DNA from: a virus | Reading direction: 5' to 3' (one strand) | IMG/VR virus record: IMGVR_UViG_3300021375_000054 | Location: 1-45,199 of that record | DNA length: 45,199 bases | In this document: positions 34,816 to 43,595 of the stretch, in pieces | How the letters are laid out: each line of letters starts with the position of its first letter | How positions within the stretch are numbered: position 1 is the first letter of the stretch | The notes under the pieces: model-generated | What the model was told of the DNA's origin: nothing | The model's database searches: none | The model's input: the letters and a program-made list of their open reading frames with translations, nothing else | Position numbers and translations under genes: made by a program

Positions 34816-36202
34816 GTACGTTATCGTTTATTGGGTCATCTCTATCTGGAGCAATTTCATCATAAACTTTCTTAGGACTAATATCTCCGTCTGGTGTAGA
34901 ATCAATTGCCATCGGATGTATATTATCATTAATACCACCTCCACCTGAAGGACCTCCCTGATTATTAGGTCCACCAGCTAAACCACCGGTAATACTATTA
35001 GATACAGCATTTATTAGGCCTCCATTAATAGCATCTTGTATACTACTTAATCCTCCAGCACCATGTACATTATCTAATAATAATCTAGCTGTTACATTGT
35101 CTTTTGCTTGGTCAAGCAGTCTACCGCCTAAACCACCTAATTGGTTACCATGTACATTACCAATTCCATTTGGTTGTAGGTTAAATCCATCTGCTGCATT
35201 TTGTACTTGAGCTAGAACTCCTTGTCCCGCGTCAACAATATCATCTTTAATACTACCTAATGTATCTTTTAAAACATCCTTTAAAGTAACAGGCTTCTTA
35301 TCAACAATCTCATTTATTCTTTGAGCAGGATCTGCAGGTGATTTTAATTGTTGGCTTGTTTTTTGAGGAGCAGCTTTATCTTCATTAAACATATTAGGTC
35401 CAAGTTTTTGGCTAATTTGCGTACAAGTTCCCCAGTGTATTTTAATAGTAGGTCTTTTTGCTTCTGGATTTCTACTTAAATCTGCAAAATAATCTGCAAT
35501 AGAGTTAATATCAAACTCACAGTGTGTAAATCTTAGGGCAATAAAGGGTCTAGAATCTGGGCTATCGCCAACACTGTCACTACTCCATGGAGCATGTAAT
35601 TCGACAGCATCTTGACCAACTTCTCTACTTCTTAATCTAGAATCTGGATTATCTACAATACCTAAATTTCTAGCGTCTGTATCACTTTGAAAATCTCTAA
35701 TCTCTGAGATATAAAGGTCGAATGAAAACTCTCTTAAATTTCTAGGTACAACTTCTACATATCTTTCAAAATCAAAACAAGATCTTTTATATAGATCCAT
35801 TAAGCCGATTGCGGTTAACTCAACGTTCTCTTCTAAACATTCAATTTCTAATACAGGTTTTTCAGAACCTCTCCAAGGCTCTTTCATGTCTCCGTAATTT
35901 AATGCTGCTTCAACACCCTTTAGTCCTTGCCAGAACCAAGGCATTTCTCTATTAACCTTTGTAAGAACTCTAGTAAAGTTTTTTAGATTTTTAGCATAGG
36001 CTTCTCCAACATCACTCCTTACGACTTGAGTTAAATATTTTTCTGCGGTACCATCAAGTAGGGGAGAATGTCCCACATCTGAGTGGTCGAACTGATGGAA
36101 AAGAAACATAAACGAAAGATATGTCGGATCCTCATGAACCGCGTTCTTTCTATATGCGCCTTTTCTAAAAGCGTTTCTACTTGTATTATCTGGTGCTGCC
36201 AT
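34808..36202 (-). CDS. Baseplate tube-initiator/hub-like protein (464 aa)
   Basis: The N-terminal 270 residues have a tube-like pattern: TYLSFMFLFHQFDHS, PWFWQGLKGVEAALNYGD, EIECLEENVELTAIGLMDLY, VEVVPRNLREFSFDLYISEI, ending with RFTHCEFDINSIADYF. This resembles proteins that initiate the tail tube on the hub (gp48/gp54 class). The C-terminal 190 residues are disordered-looking, rich in Gly, Asn and Asp (GGLAGGPNNQGGPSGGGG). The gene sits between the gp27-like hub and the gp5-like spike. The role is inferred from position and pattern; a hub adaptor is also possible. Confidence 0.5.
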   Translation of the reverse strand: MAAPDNTSRNAFRKGAYRKNAVHEDPTYLSFMFLFHQFDHSDVGHSPLLDGTAEKYLTQVVRSDVGEAYAKNLKNFTRVLTKVNREMPWFWQGLKGVEAALNYGDMKEPWRGSEKPVLEIECLEENVELTAIGLMDLYKRSCFDFERYVEVVPRNLREFSFDLYISEIRDFQSDTDARNLGIVDNPDSRLRSREVGQDAVELHAPWSSDSVGDSPDSRPFIALRFTHCEFDINSIADYFADLSRNPEAKRPTIKIHWGTCTQISQKLGPNMFNEDKAAPQKTSQQLKSPADPAQRINEIVDKKPVTLKDVLKDTLGSIKDDIVDAGQGVLAQVQNAADGFNLQPNGIGNVHGNQLGGLGGRLLDQAKDNVTARLLLDNVHGAGGLSSIQDAINGGLINAVSNSITGGLAGGPNNQGGPSGGGGINDNIHPMAIDSTPDGDISPKKVYDEIAPDRDDPINDNVHE

Positions 36203-36214
36203 GTATTATCTATC

Positions 36215-37741
36215 TTAATTTTCTGGTCGTAGTGTACTAGATCTAACTGGCCACTCTCTTCTAATTAAAGTCATTCTAGTTTGAATACCTGTTTCTGCTT
36301 CAAATATGTAATCTATATTTTCAATAATATAGAACCCAGATAAAAACTTATCCATCATTTGAGAGTAATCTTTTTCTGAATCCCCAGTATCTGCCGCTCC
36401 GAAAGGTTTCTCTTTTAAGCCGCCTTCTTCTTTAAATCTATCAGCAGTCTTTTCCGCTTCAATTTTAATAGGATCGTAGTGGTACATTAAAACAGGTATT
36501 TTACAAAATTTATATAGAGAAGGATTAAAGCCGGGTACTTTTACCTTTAACTTCATTTTTTCAATCTCTAATTCATTTTGTTTATTATGTAGTTTAGTAT
36601 AAATTGCGTTTTTATGAGTATTACCTAAACCGTCGTCTCCGGCATTTTGTCTACCCATATACTTATATTTAACTTGATCTTTATACCTTTCATCTTTAGG
36701 ATTACCTTTTAACGGCATATCAGTTTCTGGAATCTCTTCAGACTGTAATGCCTCAATTTTAAACTCTTGAAATCTATCACCCTTTTCTGAATTATTATCA
36801 TATAGTTGAATATTTCTTGCATTACCTGCAGCTAAACTAATTTGTTGTGAATTATTAATCACTTCAAACTCTTCAATAAAACAGCTTAATTGATCAAATT
36901 CTTTATTGTTAGTTAATAGCATTGGTACTTCTACATTATCCGAATCAAAATTATCTTCATCTGAATTCTTTTCAGCTAATTGAGATACTGCAAATGAAGC
37001 TAATGATTTTGTTACCTCATCTAGGCTTGGATTTTTAGAATTAAAGACCTTATTAATATCTACAAAATTTATATAGTAGTATTGGTCAAGATAGAATTTA
37101 ACAAATGCATCATCTGAAATATATGCATCACTAATTATTTTTTGAATAAAATCTAAATAGGTTTCATAAGCTTGTATTCTAGATTGTTTATCATCAGTAG
37201 AATCAATATTAGTAGCAAGTCCAAGTTCTAACTCTCTTGCAACTTTTTCTAAATGTTTTAAAGAAGTATCTGAATCTAATACTTGACAATCTTCGCCAAA
37301 TAGTTTAGGTACTTTAGTAATACCTTCTAATACTATTGTAGAACCACCTGCAACTCTAGATGGCATTGGCTCTATTGAAACTTCTATAATATCAAAATCC
37401 ATGTGGACTGATTTAAAAGTTTCTTGTTGTTTTGAGTTTAATAAAAGTGTAAAGAAGTCACCATCTCTTGGTAATGCATCCACTGAGAAGTTACCATTTC
37501 TATCTTCAAATGAAATCGTACACTTAGGTACATTACCACTTAGATCTAATTCAAAGTTTTGAATTTGATTTCTAGGAACTAATATATCATTACACAAAAG
37601 TAAAGGCTCTAGAGTACCTACATCTTTAGATTGCTTATCTGTTTTATCTCCTCCTGATTCTTCTGCTAATGCATCGAATTTAATTTCGGTTGGCAGAATT
37701 GCTGGTTCTACCACCGCTAAAATGTGGTTATTTAATTCCAT
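36215..37741 (-). CDS. gp27-like baseplate hub protein (508 aa)
   Basis: An N-terminal beta region (NDILVPRNQIQNFELDLSGN, VPKCTISFEDRNGNFSVDAL) resembles the first hub domain of gp27/VgrG/gpD proteins. A helical insert follows (YLDFIQKIISDAYISDDAFV with a Tyr-rich YLDQYYYINFVDINKVF), then a beta domain and a C-terminal closing segment (SGFYIIENIDYIFE, then TRMTLIRREWPVRS). The hub binds the spike on one side and the tube on the other. Placement directly beside gp53-like and spike genes supports this. Length is larger than T4 gp27 (391) because of charged insertions around residues 330-450. Confidence 0.65.
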   Translation of the reverse strand: MELNNHILAVVEPAILPTEIKFDALAEESGGDKTDKQSKDVGTLEPLLLCNDILVPRNQIQNFELDLSGNVPKCTISFEDRNGNFSVDALPRDGDFFTLLLNSKQQETFKSVHMDFDIIEVSIEPMPSRVAGGSTIVLEGITKVPKLFGEDCQVLDSDTSLKHLEKVARELELGLATNIDSTDDKQSRIQAYETYLDFIQKIISDAYISDDAFVKFYLDQYYYINFVDINKVFNSKNPSLDEVTKSLASFAVSQLAEKNSDEDNFDSDNVEVPMLLTNNKEFDQLSCFIEEFEVINNSQQISLAAGNARNIQLYDNNSEKGDRFQEFKIEALQSEEIPETDMPLKGNPKDERYKDQVKYKYMGRQNAGDDGLGNTHKNAIYTKLHNKQNELEIEKMKLKVKVPGFNPSLYKFCKIPVLMYHYDPIKIEAEKTADRFKEEGGLKEKPFGAADTGDSEKDYSQMMDKFLSGFYIIENIDYIFEAETGIQTRMTLIRREWPVRSSTLRPEN

Positions 37742-37747
37742 TCTTTA

Positions 37748-38563
37748 TTAATTACACGGCGCGCCGTCGTTAGATACATTAGTAGCATCTCCGGTGCCTT
37801 GTGGAGCATCTCCACTAGAGGTACCTCCACCATAATTAGTAGCAGAAGTTCCCTTGCCAGCACCTTGAGCACTGACAACTACGGTCCTAGGTCCCTGTCC
37901 GTCGTTTAACTTTTTATCTAGTTGAGTTTGAGTCAATCCTCTACCGCCACCAGAACCTGACGCAATACCAGTGCCTCCTCCCTGTGGAGAACTTACACCT
38001 TGAATATCTAGTAATACTTCTTGTACAACTGGGTCTGGATTTGCCGGATTTACATCTGCATTCTGGGCTTGAGCACCAAGAATGATATTGCCCTCCTTAT
38101 CAAATTTATATGTCTTCTTACCTAATGCAATTACGTTAGGAGGTAAGAGTACTTCTTTATTATACTTTTTCTTTAAAGCTTCTAATCTTCTCTTATCTTT
38201 CTCTGGCAGCCTTTCGCTTTTATCCTGTAAGAATTGATTCTTAATAGGGTTATCCTCCTGCATAAAGCCAGTAGGTCTTTCTAAACTAGAGATAGTTAAA
38301 CCTTTTGGCGGTATTTGAAGTTCATCACCTGGTTGTAAAGAGAATGGATCTGAAATACCGTTCCATTTTAGTAAATAGTCTACATGCTCCGGGCCACCAT
38401 AATACTTAATTGCAATTAGATCAGGTCTAGTAACATCATCTTCTACTACAACATGAGTCCTATATTTAACACTATCCCTATTCTGTAAAAACATCATAGT
38501 GGGTTGTGCTAAATTAAGTTTAGTTAAGTCTCCGGTCTTTCTTTTTAAAAATCTAAAATTCAT
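37748..38563 (-). CDS. gp53-like baseplate wedge protein with LysM-like domain (271 aa)
   Basis: Residues about 40-88 carry VTRPDLIAIKYYGGPEHVDY, then WNGISDPFSLQPGDELQIPP. This combines the RPDLIxxxYY pattern of T4 gp53 with a LysM-like motif (DPFxLxPGDxLxIP). In gp53 this domain helps clamp wedges together rather than hydrolyse peptidoglycan. After a charged middle segment, residues about 165-271 are Gly/Ser/Asn/Thr-rich and probably disordered, ending GAPCN. It precedes the gp27-like gene by six bases. Confidence 0.7.
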   Translation of the reverse strand: MNFRFLKRKTGDLTKLNLAQPTMMFLQNRDSVKYRTHVVVEDDVTRPDLIAIKYYGGPEHVDYLLKWNGISDPFSLQPGDELQIPPKGLTISSLERPTGFMQEDNPIKNQFLQDKSERLPEKDKRRLEALKKKYNKEVLLPPNVIALGKKTYKFDKEGNIILGAQAQNADVNPANPDPVVQEVLLDIQGVSSPQGGGTGIASGSGGGRGLTQTQLDKKLNDGQGPRTVVVSAQGAGKGTSATNYGGGTSSGDAPQGTGDATNVSNDGAPCN

Positions 38564-38564
38564 A

Positions 38565-40355
38565 TTAACCCGCTGCCATATCAGAACGATCTAGGTATCT
38601 ACCACCAGCCATTCTGCTTCTGTCTTTATTTCCGTATTGTGACATATCTACTACATCATCTAATCCTTTTTCTGCAACCTCAGGCTGTAGATACATTCTA
38701 CCTCTACCTGCATTAAACATAGACTCAATCTCTGATTTATCTCTAGGTCTACCAGGTTTAAGAGTTACTGTCATTTTTAATTTTGTAGGAAAGCCCTCAT
38801 AACCTAAAGGACCTTCAAATGAGAATTTAGCATCCTCTAAACATAGGTTACCACAAACCAACATCGGGTTCATTGGATTACCTACTGTTAAGTGCCATTG
38901 TCCAGTTGGGTCACCAGTTAAGAAAGCCTTAATTACTTCACCACCAGCAGGAGATCCCATTAACTTCATTAATGAACCTCCAATTACGTTATCCAATACT
39001 TTTGAATCTCCTAGAGCGTTAGGACCCTTTCCGTTCCTTAAACCATTAACGGCATTACCAACATCACCTAAGATGTTACCACCCATAGATTTTAATTGAT
39101 TACCAAGTGATTTTAAGTAACCAGAGTAATCTCCGGATTTTAATGCACTAAAGTCACCAAAGGGTTTACCAGTAGAACCAGATCCTGTACCCCTGGTCGC
39201 ACCACCCCAAAACGGAGCATTGTTATATGTAATTGATAATAGATTTACCAGAGTGTCCATGAAGGCTACTCTTGGCGAAGTATTATCAAATCCTCTTAAA
39301 TCATAGTAGAAGTTAAGAGTAAAATCGTTTTCAAATTTAAGGCCTTTATCATTTCTAGCTAATACAGATTTAATAGCATTGTAAGGACCATATACGTGGT
39401 TTGGAAATGTTGTACTTAATGGATCGTAACCATTTCCTTTTTCATTAACAAAATCAGACTGTGCAGCGGTATAGCCATTCGCACCAGCTTCTACTGCTTT
39501 AGTAATTGGACTTCCATCAATAAAAGAGCCTAAGGCTCCTCTCTTTTTATCGTTACTAGCACCTGTTACAGTTTGTACCTGAGAGTCTATTTGATCCCAA
39601 CCAAATCCTGTACCAAATGATAAAATATCTTCTAATTTATTATCTAGGGCCGGAGACAACCATGTAATAGCTCTTGCCAAATCAGGTTCTGATACATCTA
39701 ATTCAACACCATTTTCATCATAAGATTTTGCATTTAATAAATCATCTCCTACTGGAAAAGCAAATCTTCGCAATGTAATCATATAGTCATTTGAAATCTG
39801 ACCATAATGTTCACATTGAATAAAATCTCTAAATGAGTAGATAAACCCTATACCACCCTTACTTTGAGAGTATTCAACAATACGTTTTGCAGTAGGATTT
39901 AAGATATTATCTTCATCACCATGAATAGTAGATGCATTCCAAGATTTATATGCTGGATCGTTTTTAGTAACACCACCTGCATGGTTTCTATAAGCTAATA
40001 ATGACCATGCATTAGATTTAGATCTAACAGAGTTTACACCAGTAATTTTATCTGGAGTACCATCTTTAACCTCATAAGCCCTAGCAGCCAATGGATCTAG
40101 TCCAAATATTGAAGTAGTAGCACCTCTACCGCTAGAATCTGTATTCGGGGTAGAATTAATATTGTTTTGTCCTATAGAATTAACACTACCTGGCTCTAAC
40201 TGGTCTGCACCATCAGCTGGTGGTGAATTCTCACCAGCTTCATCACCATTTAAGTCTAAAGGGTGTCTACTAGTCTTCGTATCACCAGTTTCGTAATCTT
40301 TATAGACGTATATTGGTGGCGGTCCACTTTCAACTGTTATGAATTCTAAAGCCAT
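38565..40355 (-). CDS. Tail-tube initiator/baseplate protein, gp48/gp54-like (596 aa)
   Basis: The C-terminal third has a tube-type signature: GQWHLTVGNPMNPMLVCGNL, then DAKFSFEGPLGYEGFPTKLK, then MTVTLKPGRPRDKSEIESMF with NAGRGRMYL. This NPM...GN...FxxELGxxGFPTxLxxTVxLxxGRxRDxxxIxxMFN pattern is shared by baseplate tube-initiator-like proteins of large T4-like phages. The N-terminal 130 residues are low-complexity (PPADGADQLEPGSVNSIGQN). The middle has a Gly/Leu/Asn-rich stretch (FGDFSALKSGDYSGYLKSLG). It probably forms the first tube-like layer on the hub. A candidate promoter lies 21 bases upstream of its ATG. Confidence 0.6.
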   Translation of the reverse strand: MALEFITVESGPPPIYVYKDYETGDTKTSRHPLDLNGDEAGENSPPADGADQLEPGSVNSIGQNNINSTPNTDSSGRGATTSIFGLDPLAARAYEVKDGTPDKITGVNSVRSKSNAWSLLAYRNHAGGVTKNDPAYKSWNASTIHGDEDNILNPTAKRIVEYSQSKGGIGFIYSFRDFIQCEHYGQISNDYMITLRRFAFPVGDDLLNAKSYDENGVELDVSEPDLARAITWLSPALDNKLEDILSFGTGFGWDQIDSQVQTVTGASNDKKRGALGSFIDGSPITKAVEAGANGYTAAQSDFVNEKGNGYDPLSTTFPNHVYGPYNAIKSVLARNDKGLKFENDFTLNFYYDLRGFDNTSPRVAFMDTLVNLLSITYNNAPFWGGATRGTGSGSTGKPFGDFSALKSGDYSGYLKSLGNQLKSMGGNILGDVGNAVNGLRNGKGPNALGDSKVLDNVIGGSLMKLMGSPAGGEVIKAFLTGDPTGQWHLTVGNPMNPMLVCGNLCLEDAKFSFEGPLGYEGFPTKLKMTVTLKPGRPRDKSEIESMFNAGRGRMYLQPEVAEKGLDDVVDMSQYGNKDRSRMAGGRYLDRSDMAAG

Positions 40356-40376
40356 TAAAAATCTCTATTTGTTTTT

Positions 40377-40386
40377 TATATATATC
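40377..40386 (-). promoter_or_regulatory. Candidate late promoter element GATATATATA
   Basis: A minus-strand GATATATA core in the 55-bp gap ahead of the tube-initiator-like gene, 21 bases from ATG 40355. It would start transcription of the hub gene group. Confidence 0.35.
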
Positions 40387-40410
40387 TGACTATGTATCAG
40401 GATATTATAT

Positions 40411-41007
40411 TTAAACCCACTCTCCTCGGTCTAATTCATCGTGATTTGGTCGATATAAAATAGTATCTACCCAATCTTTGTCCTTAGGGTATCTATCACC
40501 TAAAAACTTTTCAAGTGCTTTAACGTATTCGCCTTTACTATGAAAATTAAATTGACCGGTGTATGTAGTACGGTTTGTGAGCTCGTAGACTTGCTTTAGA
40601 GCTACTTCTGTTTGAAAGTCTTGTATCTTATTAAATAGCCTATCCTGTTCAACCTTGGTCTTTACACAGAATACTGAGTCGACTACGACAAGATATTGTT
40701 TCCACTTCTCACCGTCAAAAACTCTTTCTTCTAGAGATTTTACAGTTTTATATTCTTGTCTTTTTAAATTTATTCTAGTTTCTTTGCCCTCAAAATCTCT
40801 AATAAAGCGGCCACCAAATAAGTATGCTTTTAAAAAGACTATATTATCATAGAACTTTTTAATACGAATTTGATACCTAGGGTTTACATCGTCAAATTTA
40901 ACGTCGTAAATTAGGCCTCGAACTGGAATAAGTACGTTTGGGTTTTGTGTAGTTGATATTAGAGCCTGTACATATTCACCTTTAGTAAATACCTTGTGTT
41001 TAATCAT
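40411..41007 (-). CDS. Unrecognised phage protein (198 aa)
   Basis: A basic, mixed alpha/beta protein (HKVFTKGEYVQALISTTQNP; NPRYQIRIKKFYDNIVFLKA; DFEGKETRINLKRQEYKTV). A KGEYVxAL segment occurs near both ends (about residues 9-15 and 157-163), hinting at two related halves. Its start overlaps the previous stop by eight bases. It is the last of a run of small genes before the baseplate group and could be an assembly factor. No motif supports a specific function. Confidence 0.6.
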   Translation of the reverse strand: MIKHKVFTKGEYVQALISTTQNPNVLIPVRGLIYDVKFDDVNPRYQIRIKKFYDNIVFLKAYLFGGRFIRDFEGKETRINLKRQEYKTVKSLEERVFDGEKWKQYLVVVDSVFCVKTKVEQDRLFNKIQDFQTEVALKQVYELTNRTTYTGQFNFHSKGEYVKALEKFLGDRYPKDKDWVDTILYRPNHDELDRGEWV

Positions 41008-41413
41008 GGTCTATAAATCTAACATTATCAAACTTGCTGAGTACACCTTTTTTAGGGTAATCACATCTATTGATAATAATTAGATCCATACTAAGGGGAG
41101 ACTCAACAGGAGTTATATCGTTAATAAACTTTTTAAAATTTAATATAGCATCTGAATTCAAGTCTTTGAACATATAGAGTAATTTAGCATCAGATGTCTC
41201 ATCCTCTATACGGTCATCAACCAGCTTTTGAATTAACTTTCTAATATACAGTGATACGATAATATCAGAAGGTTCCTTGCTATAAGGATCCGACTTAATA
41301 AGTCTATTAACTATATCAAAATATGAAATAGTTAAATCATAATCACCAGACTTAGATAGTTTTTCAAACTCAGTTCTAGTTTTACACCAAACACCTTCTA
41401 TTTGTAGTGTCAT
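41000..41413 (-). CDS. Unrecognised phage protein (137 aa)
   Basis: A mostly helical protein with alternating charged and hydrophobic residues (KTRTEFEKLSKSGDYDLTIS; IVSLYIRKLIQKLVDDRIED) and a beta-like C-terminus (MDLIIINRCDYPKKGVL). There is no signal peptide or catalytic motif. The ATG overlaps the preceding stop in ATGA fashion and its end overlaps the next start by eight bases, so it is translationally coupled on both sides. By position it could be a tail-assembly or chaperone protein, but the sequence does not show it. Confidence 0.6.
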   Translation of the reverse strand: MTLQIEGVWCKTRTEFEKLSKSGDYDLTISYFDIVNRLIKSDPYSKEPSDIIVSLYIRKLIQKLVDDRIEDETSDAKLLYMFKDLNSDAILNFKKFINDITPVESPLSMDLIIINRCDYPKKGVLSKFDNVRFIDHD

Positions 41414-41733
41414 TTCTTTTCCGAAGATCTTAGCCTTTCTATTTCTTTTTCTAGGGCTTCGATCTTATTTTTAATTTCAGTTTTATTTGGGACATACTGA
41501 TTACCCCAACCAGTAGATATTTTTAATTCATTCGGATCCATCTGCGTACCAGTGGTCAAACCTAAATCTAATACTAAGTCTTTTAAAAACTTAACTTGGT
41601 TTACCCTACCAGCAGCGCCTTCAAAATCATATACAACTCTGGATGTATATTCTTCACCGCCTCCATTGACATTATCATCAATGAGAAACTTTAACACACC
41701 GTTATCTGCCGGTTCGATTTGAACAGTAATCAT
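41410..41733 (-). CDS. Unrecognised small protein with C-terminal coiled coil (107 aa)
   Basis: The first 75 residues are beta-rich (MITVQIEPADNGVLKFLIDD, then GEEYTSRVVYDFEG). The last 25 form a heptad-like helix (KTEIKNKIEALEKEIERLRS). This beta-plus-coiled-coil build suggests an oligomeric structural or assembly protein. Its stop overlaps the next start by four bases (ATGA). Confidence 0.6.
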   Translation of the reverse strand: MITVQIEPADNGVLKFLIDDNVNGGGEEYTSRVVYDFEGAAGRVNQVKFLKDLVLDLGLTTGTQMDPNELKISTGWGNQYVPNKTEIKNKIEALEKEIERLRSSEKK

Positions 41734-41741
41734 CTACTAAT

Positions 41742-42233
41742 TTATTTTTGTCTAGCGTCTCTAGATGCTGTAGCTTCTTTTCGTAACGCTTTTCTTTTTT
41801 TCTTATCAGCCTGATAAGTTTCTTTATTTTTAATCACACTAAGAGCCCATGCTTCTTCTAGCATATCAATCTCTTTAGTATTGTAACCTTGTTCTTTCCA
41901 ATTATCTTTTAAACCTGGAACCTTAATACCATCTTCATTAGTATAACCTTCTAAAATACGTTCCAGTCTAGCAGCATTACGAGCTTCATTAGCATCAACA
42001 TGTTGCTGATGAATCTTTCTACCCTGTTCTAAATTCTGTTGTCTTATCTTAGATCTAACTTCACCAAGGTATGGCAACTTACTAAGGTACTTTAAAATAC
42101 CTTGTTGCTTCATCATGCGACGTCTCTGTTGTCTACTCCAATTAGTATGTGATGTCTGGGGCGTCGTTACTGCTTGCTCCACTTGCTCCTTCTGTTCTGG
42201 AGTTAGGTTGTTTTCTATTTGCTTTTCTGCCAT
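41742..42233 (-). CDS. Unrecognised basic/charged helical protein (163 aa), long overlap with upstream gene
   Basis: A highly charged, Gln/Arg/Lys-rich helical protein with a basic NWSRQQRRRMMKQQG segment near residue 31-45 and a Lys/Arg C-terminus (KKKRKALRKEATASRDARQK). ATG 42233 gives a 92-nt overlap with the end of the upstream gene in another frame. A second start at ATG 42116 (MMKQQGIL) would remove the overlap. I keep 42233 because the longer N-terminus contains a plausible acidic helix, but this is uncertain. Function unknown; scaffolding or assembly are options. Confidence 0.55.
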   Translation of the reverse strand: MAEKQIENNLTPEQKEQVEQAVTTPQTSHTNWSRQQRRRMMKQQGILKYLSKLPYLGEVRSKIRQQNLEQGRKIHQQHVDANEARNAARLERILEGYTNEDGIKVPGLKDNWKEQGYNTKEIDMLEEAWALSVIKNKETYQADKKKRKALRKEATASRDARQK

Positions 42234-42762
42234 TGTAGTATGTTTTAATAAATTCTTCAGCCTGTGGCTTTAATTGTTCTTGTAAGTTATCTATCTGACT
42301 CAGTACAAGCTCCAATATATGCTCGTTTAAATCTGATTTTGTAATATCCATCTGATCCTTAAATAATTCATAGACTTCTTTAGATGGTACATTAAGTTCA
42401 AGTGGCATAGAAATAGTATTCTTTGCACTGATCTTCTTTAACATTTCTAACATAACATTTACCTCTCCAGTAGTCTGAGTAGTTTTAGGTGCCTCTTTAG
42501 TTATTTCTTTAGGGCCACCCGGTCCACTATCATTATTTGTAAACCCAGGAGTTAAAAAAGGTTTTGCTAAATTATATGCATTCATTTCATCTTTAGCCTC
42601 TAATAACATTTCGTTTATTAAAGAGGTTCTACATCTTGTACCGTCTGTAAATACAGTGAATTCACCTTCAATAAAGTCTTCAGTTACTATTTGCCCAGCA
42701 CGTTCAGTTTTAGTCCAAACGTAAATTTTAGCTACTTTAGGTTCTGCTGTTTCTGTTGCCAT
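42142..42762 (-). CDS. Unrecognised phage protein (206 aa)
   Basis: The start is set at ATG 42762 (MATETAEPKVAKIYVWTKTE), preceded by an AT-rich leader. The longer frame to 42834 would overlap the upstream gene and adds a sequence of poor quality. The N-terminal 75 residues are beta-like (GQIVTEDFIEGEFTVFTDG). A Gly/Pro/Thr-rich linker (NNDSGPGGPKEITKEAPKTT) follows, then a helical C-terminal domain (LNEHILELVLSQIDNLQEQL) and a Ser/Asn-rich tail. It resembles small tail-assembly proteins by size and position only. Confidence 0.6.
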   Translation of the reverse strand: MATETAEPKVAKIYVWTKTERAGQIVTEDFIEGEFTVFTDGTRCRTSLINEMLLEAKDEMNAYNLAKPFLTPGFTNNDSGPGGPKEITKEAPKTTQTTGEVNVMLEMLKKISAKNTISMPLELNVPSKEVYELFKDQMDITKSDLNEHILELVLSQIDNLQEQLKPQAEEFIKTYYNGRKANRKQPNSRTEGASGASSNDAPDITY

Positions 42763-42772
42763 ATTTTTATTT

Positions 42773-43000
42773 TTAAATGTCTTTCGGATCAAAGTCAAAC
42801 TCAAGTTGACCAGTCTTTCTATAATTATACTCACGATTTAGAAAAAGTTTAATAAAGTCATGTGACTTAGTTGGACCACAGATGGCATCTCTCTTTTCAA
42901 ATAGGTTTTTCCAATAGGCTGTGAAATCATCTGTGCCCCATTGTGCTAGTTGTTCTTTAAGTTTGTCTACCTCTGGTAAGTTTAGTTTGTTAAATCCCAT
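42773..43000 (-). CDS. Unrecognised small protein (75 aa)
   Basis: ATG 43000 is chosen (MGFNKLNLPEVDKLKEQLAQ), because it lies one base after the stop of the oxygenase-like gene. A longer frame to 43063 would overlap that gene. The protein is helical and charged, with aromatic residues (FTAYWKNLFEKRD) and ends YNYRKTGQLEFDFDPKDI. No motif was recognised. The tight fit between two genes supports it being real. Confidence 0.6.
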   Translation of the reverse strand: MGFNKLNLPEVDKLKEQLAQWGTDDFTAYWKNLFEKRDAICGPTKSHDFIKLFLNREYNYRKTGQLEFDFDPKDI

Positions 43001-43001
43001 A

Positions 43002-43595
43002 TTATTGTTCTGTGTTAAAAAAGAATGTTTGAAATAGTCTACCACTATTAATGTCTTTGCCAAAATAGTCTAATGACGCATGAAAATAATCACCTCTATA
43101 AATTACTAATCTATTATATACATTAGCTATTCTATCTGTCATTTCCCATTTAGTCATATCTTGTGAATCTTGGTAGATATAGTCTAATAGTTTCTGGTTA
43201 ATAGTACCATCTTCATTTCTTGGTAATGTATCTAGGCCTGTTTCTTTATGTCTAAATAAACCAGTACCTCCTGATAAAGGAGCGTCTGGTGTTAAGTATA
43301 AAACTCCTGCCCACTTTGTACCACTATCAGCATGAATCCAAGTTCTATCTTGTGCTGTAGTATATTGATAAGAACCACAATAGCTTTCTAAGTTATGTGG
43401 ATCTGGCCATAAGATTTTACCATGCATAGGTTCAATGTGACTAGAAATATAGTCTCTTATACCATCGTTAATATCCGGTGCTGTTCTTTGGCCTGGATAA
43501 TTACCCATAACACCATAGTCTCTTGATAAAGCCCACGCCCTTACGTCATCGACATTGTCGTAAAAGTTATCTATAATTTGTAAACTATTTGCCAT
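43002..43595 (-). CDS. 2OG-Fe(II) oxygenase-like protein (DUF6445-type), 197 aa
   Basis: A double-stranded beta-helix pattern is visible: the first iron ligands as HxD at H88-A-D90 (TWIHADSGTKWAGVLYL), a distal His at about H172 (YRGDYFHASLDYFG) and an Arg about 14 residues later (SGRLFQTFFFN) for the 2-oxoglutarate carboxylate. The surrounding GVLYLTPDAPLSGGTGLFRH with the RLVIYRGDYFH strand matches small uncharacterised 2OG-oxygenase-like proteins found in bacteria and marine phages. Likely a hydroxylase or demethylase acting on protein, nucleic acid or a small metabolite; the target is unknown. It overlaps the helicase stop by one base (TAATG). Confidence 0.7.
   Translation of the reverse strand: MANSLQIIDNFYDNVDDVRAWALSRDYGVMGNYPGQRTAPDINDGIRDYISSHIEPMHGKILWPDPHNLESYCGSYQYTTAQDRTWIHADSGTKWAGVLYLTPDAPLSGGTGLFRHKETGLDTLPRNEDGTINQKLLDYIYQDSQDMTKWEMTDRIANVYNRLVIYRGDYFHASLDYFGKDINSGRLFQTFFFNTEQ

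Noticed and set aside
37748-38563. LysM domain as evidence of a peptidoglycan hydrolase
   Set aside because: The LysM-like motif belongs to the gp53-type wedge pattern; no catalytic domain is present.
42763-42834. Upstream start for the 206-residue gene
   Set aside because: It would overlap the preceding gene by more than 60 nt; ATG 42762 follows an AT-rich leader and begins a normal protein.
43001-43063. Upstream start for the 75-residue gene
   Set aside because: It lies within the oxygenase-like gene; ATG 43000 is one base after that gene's stop.
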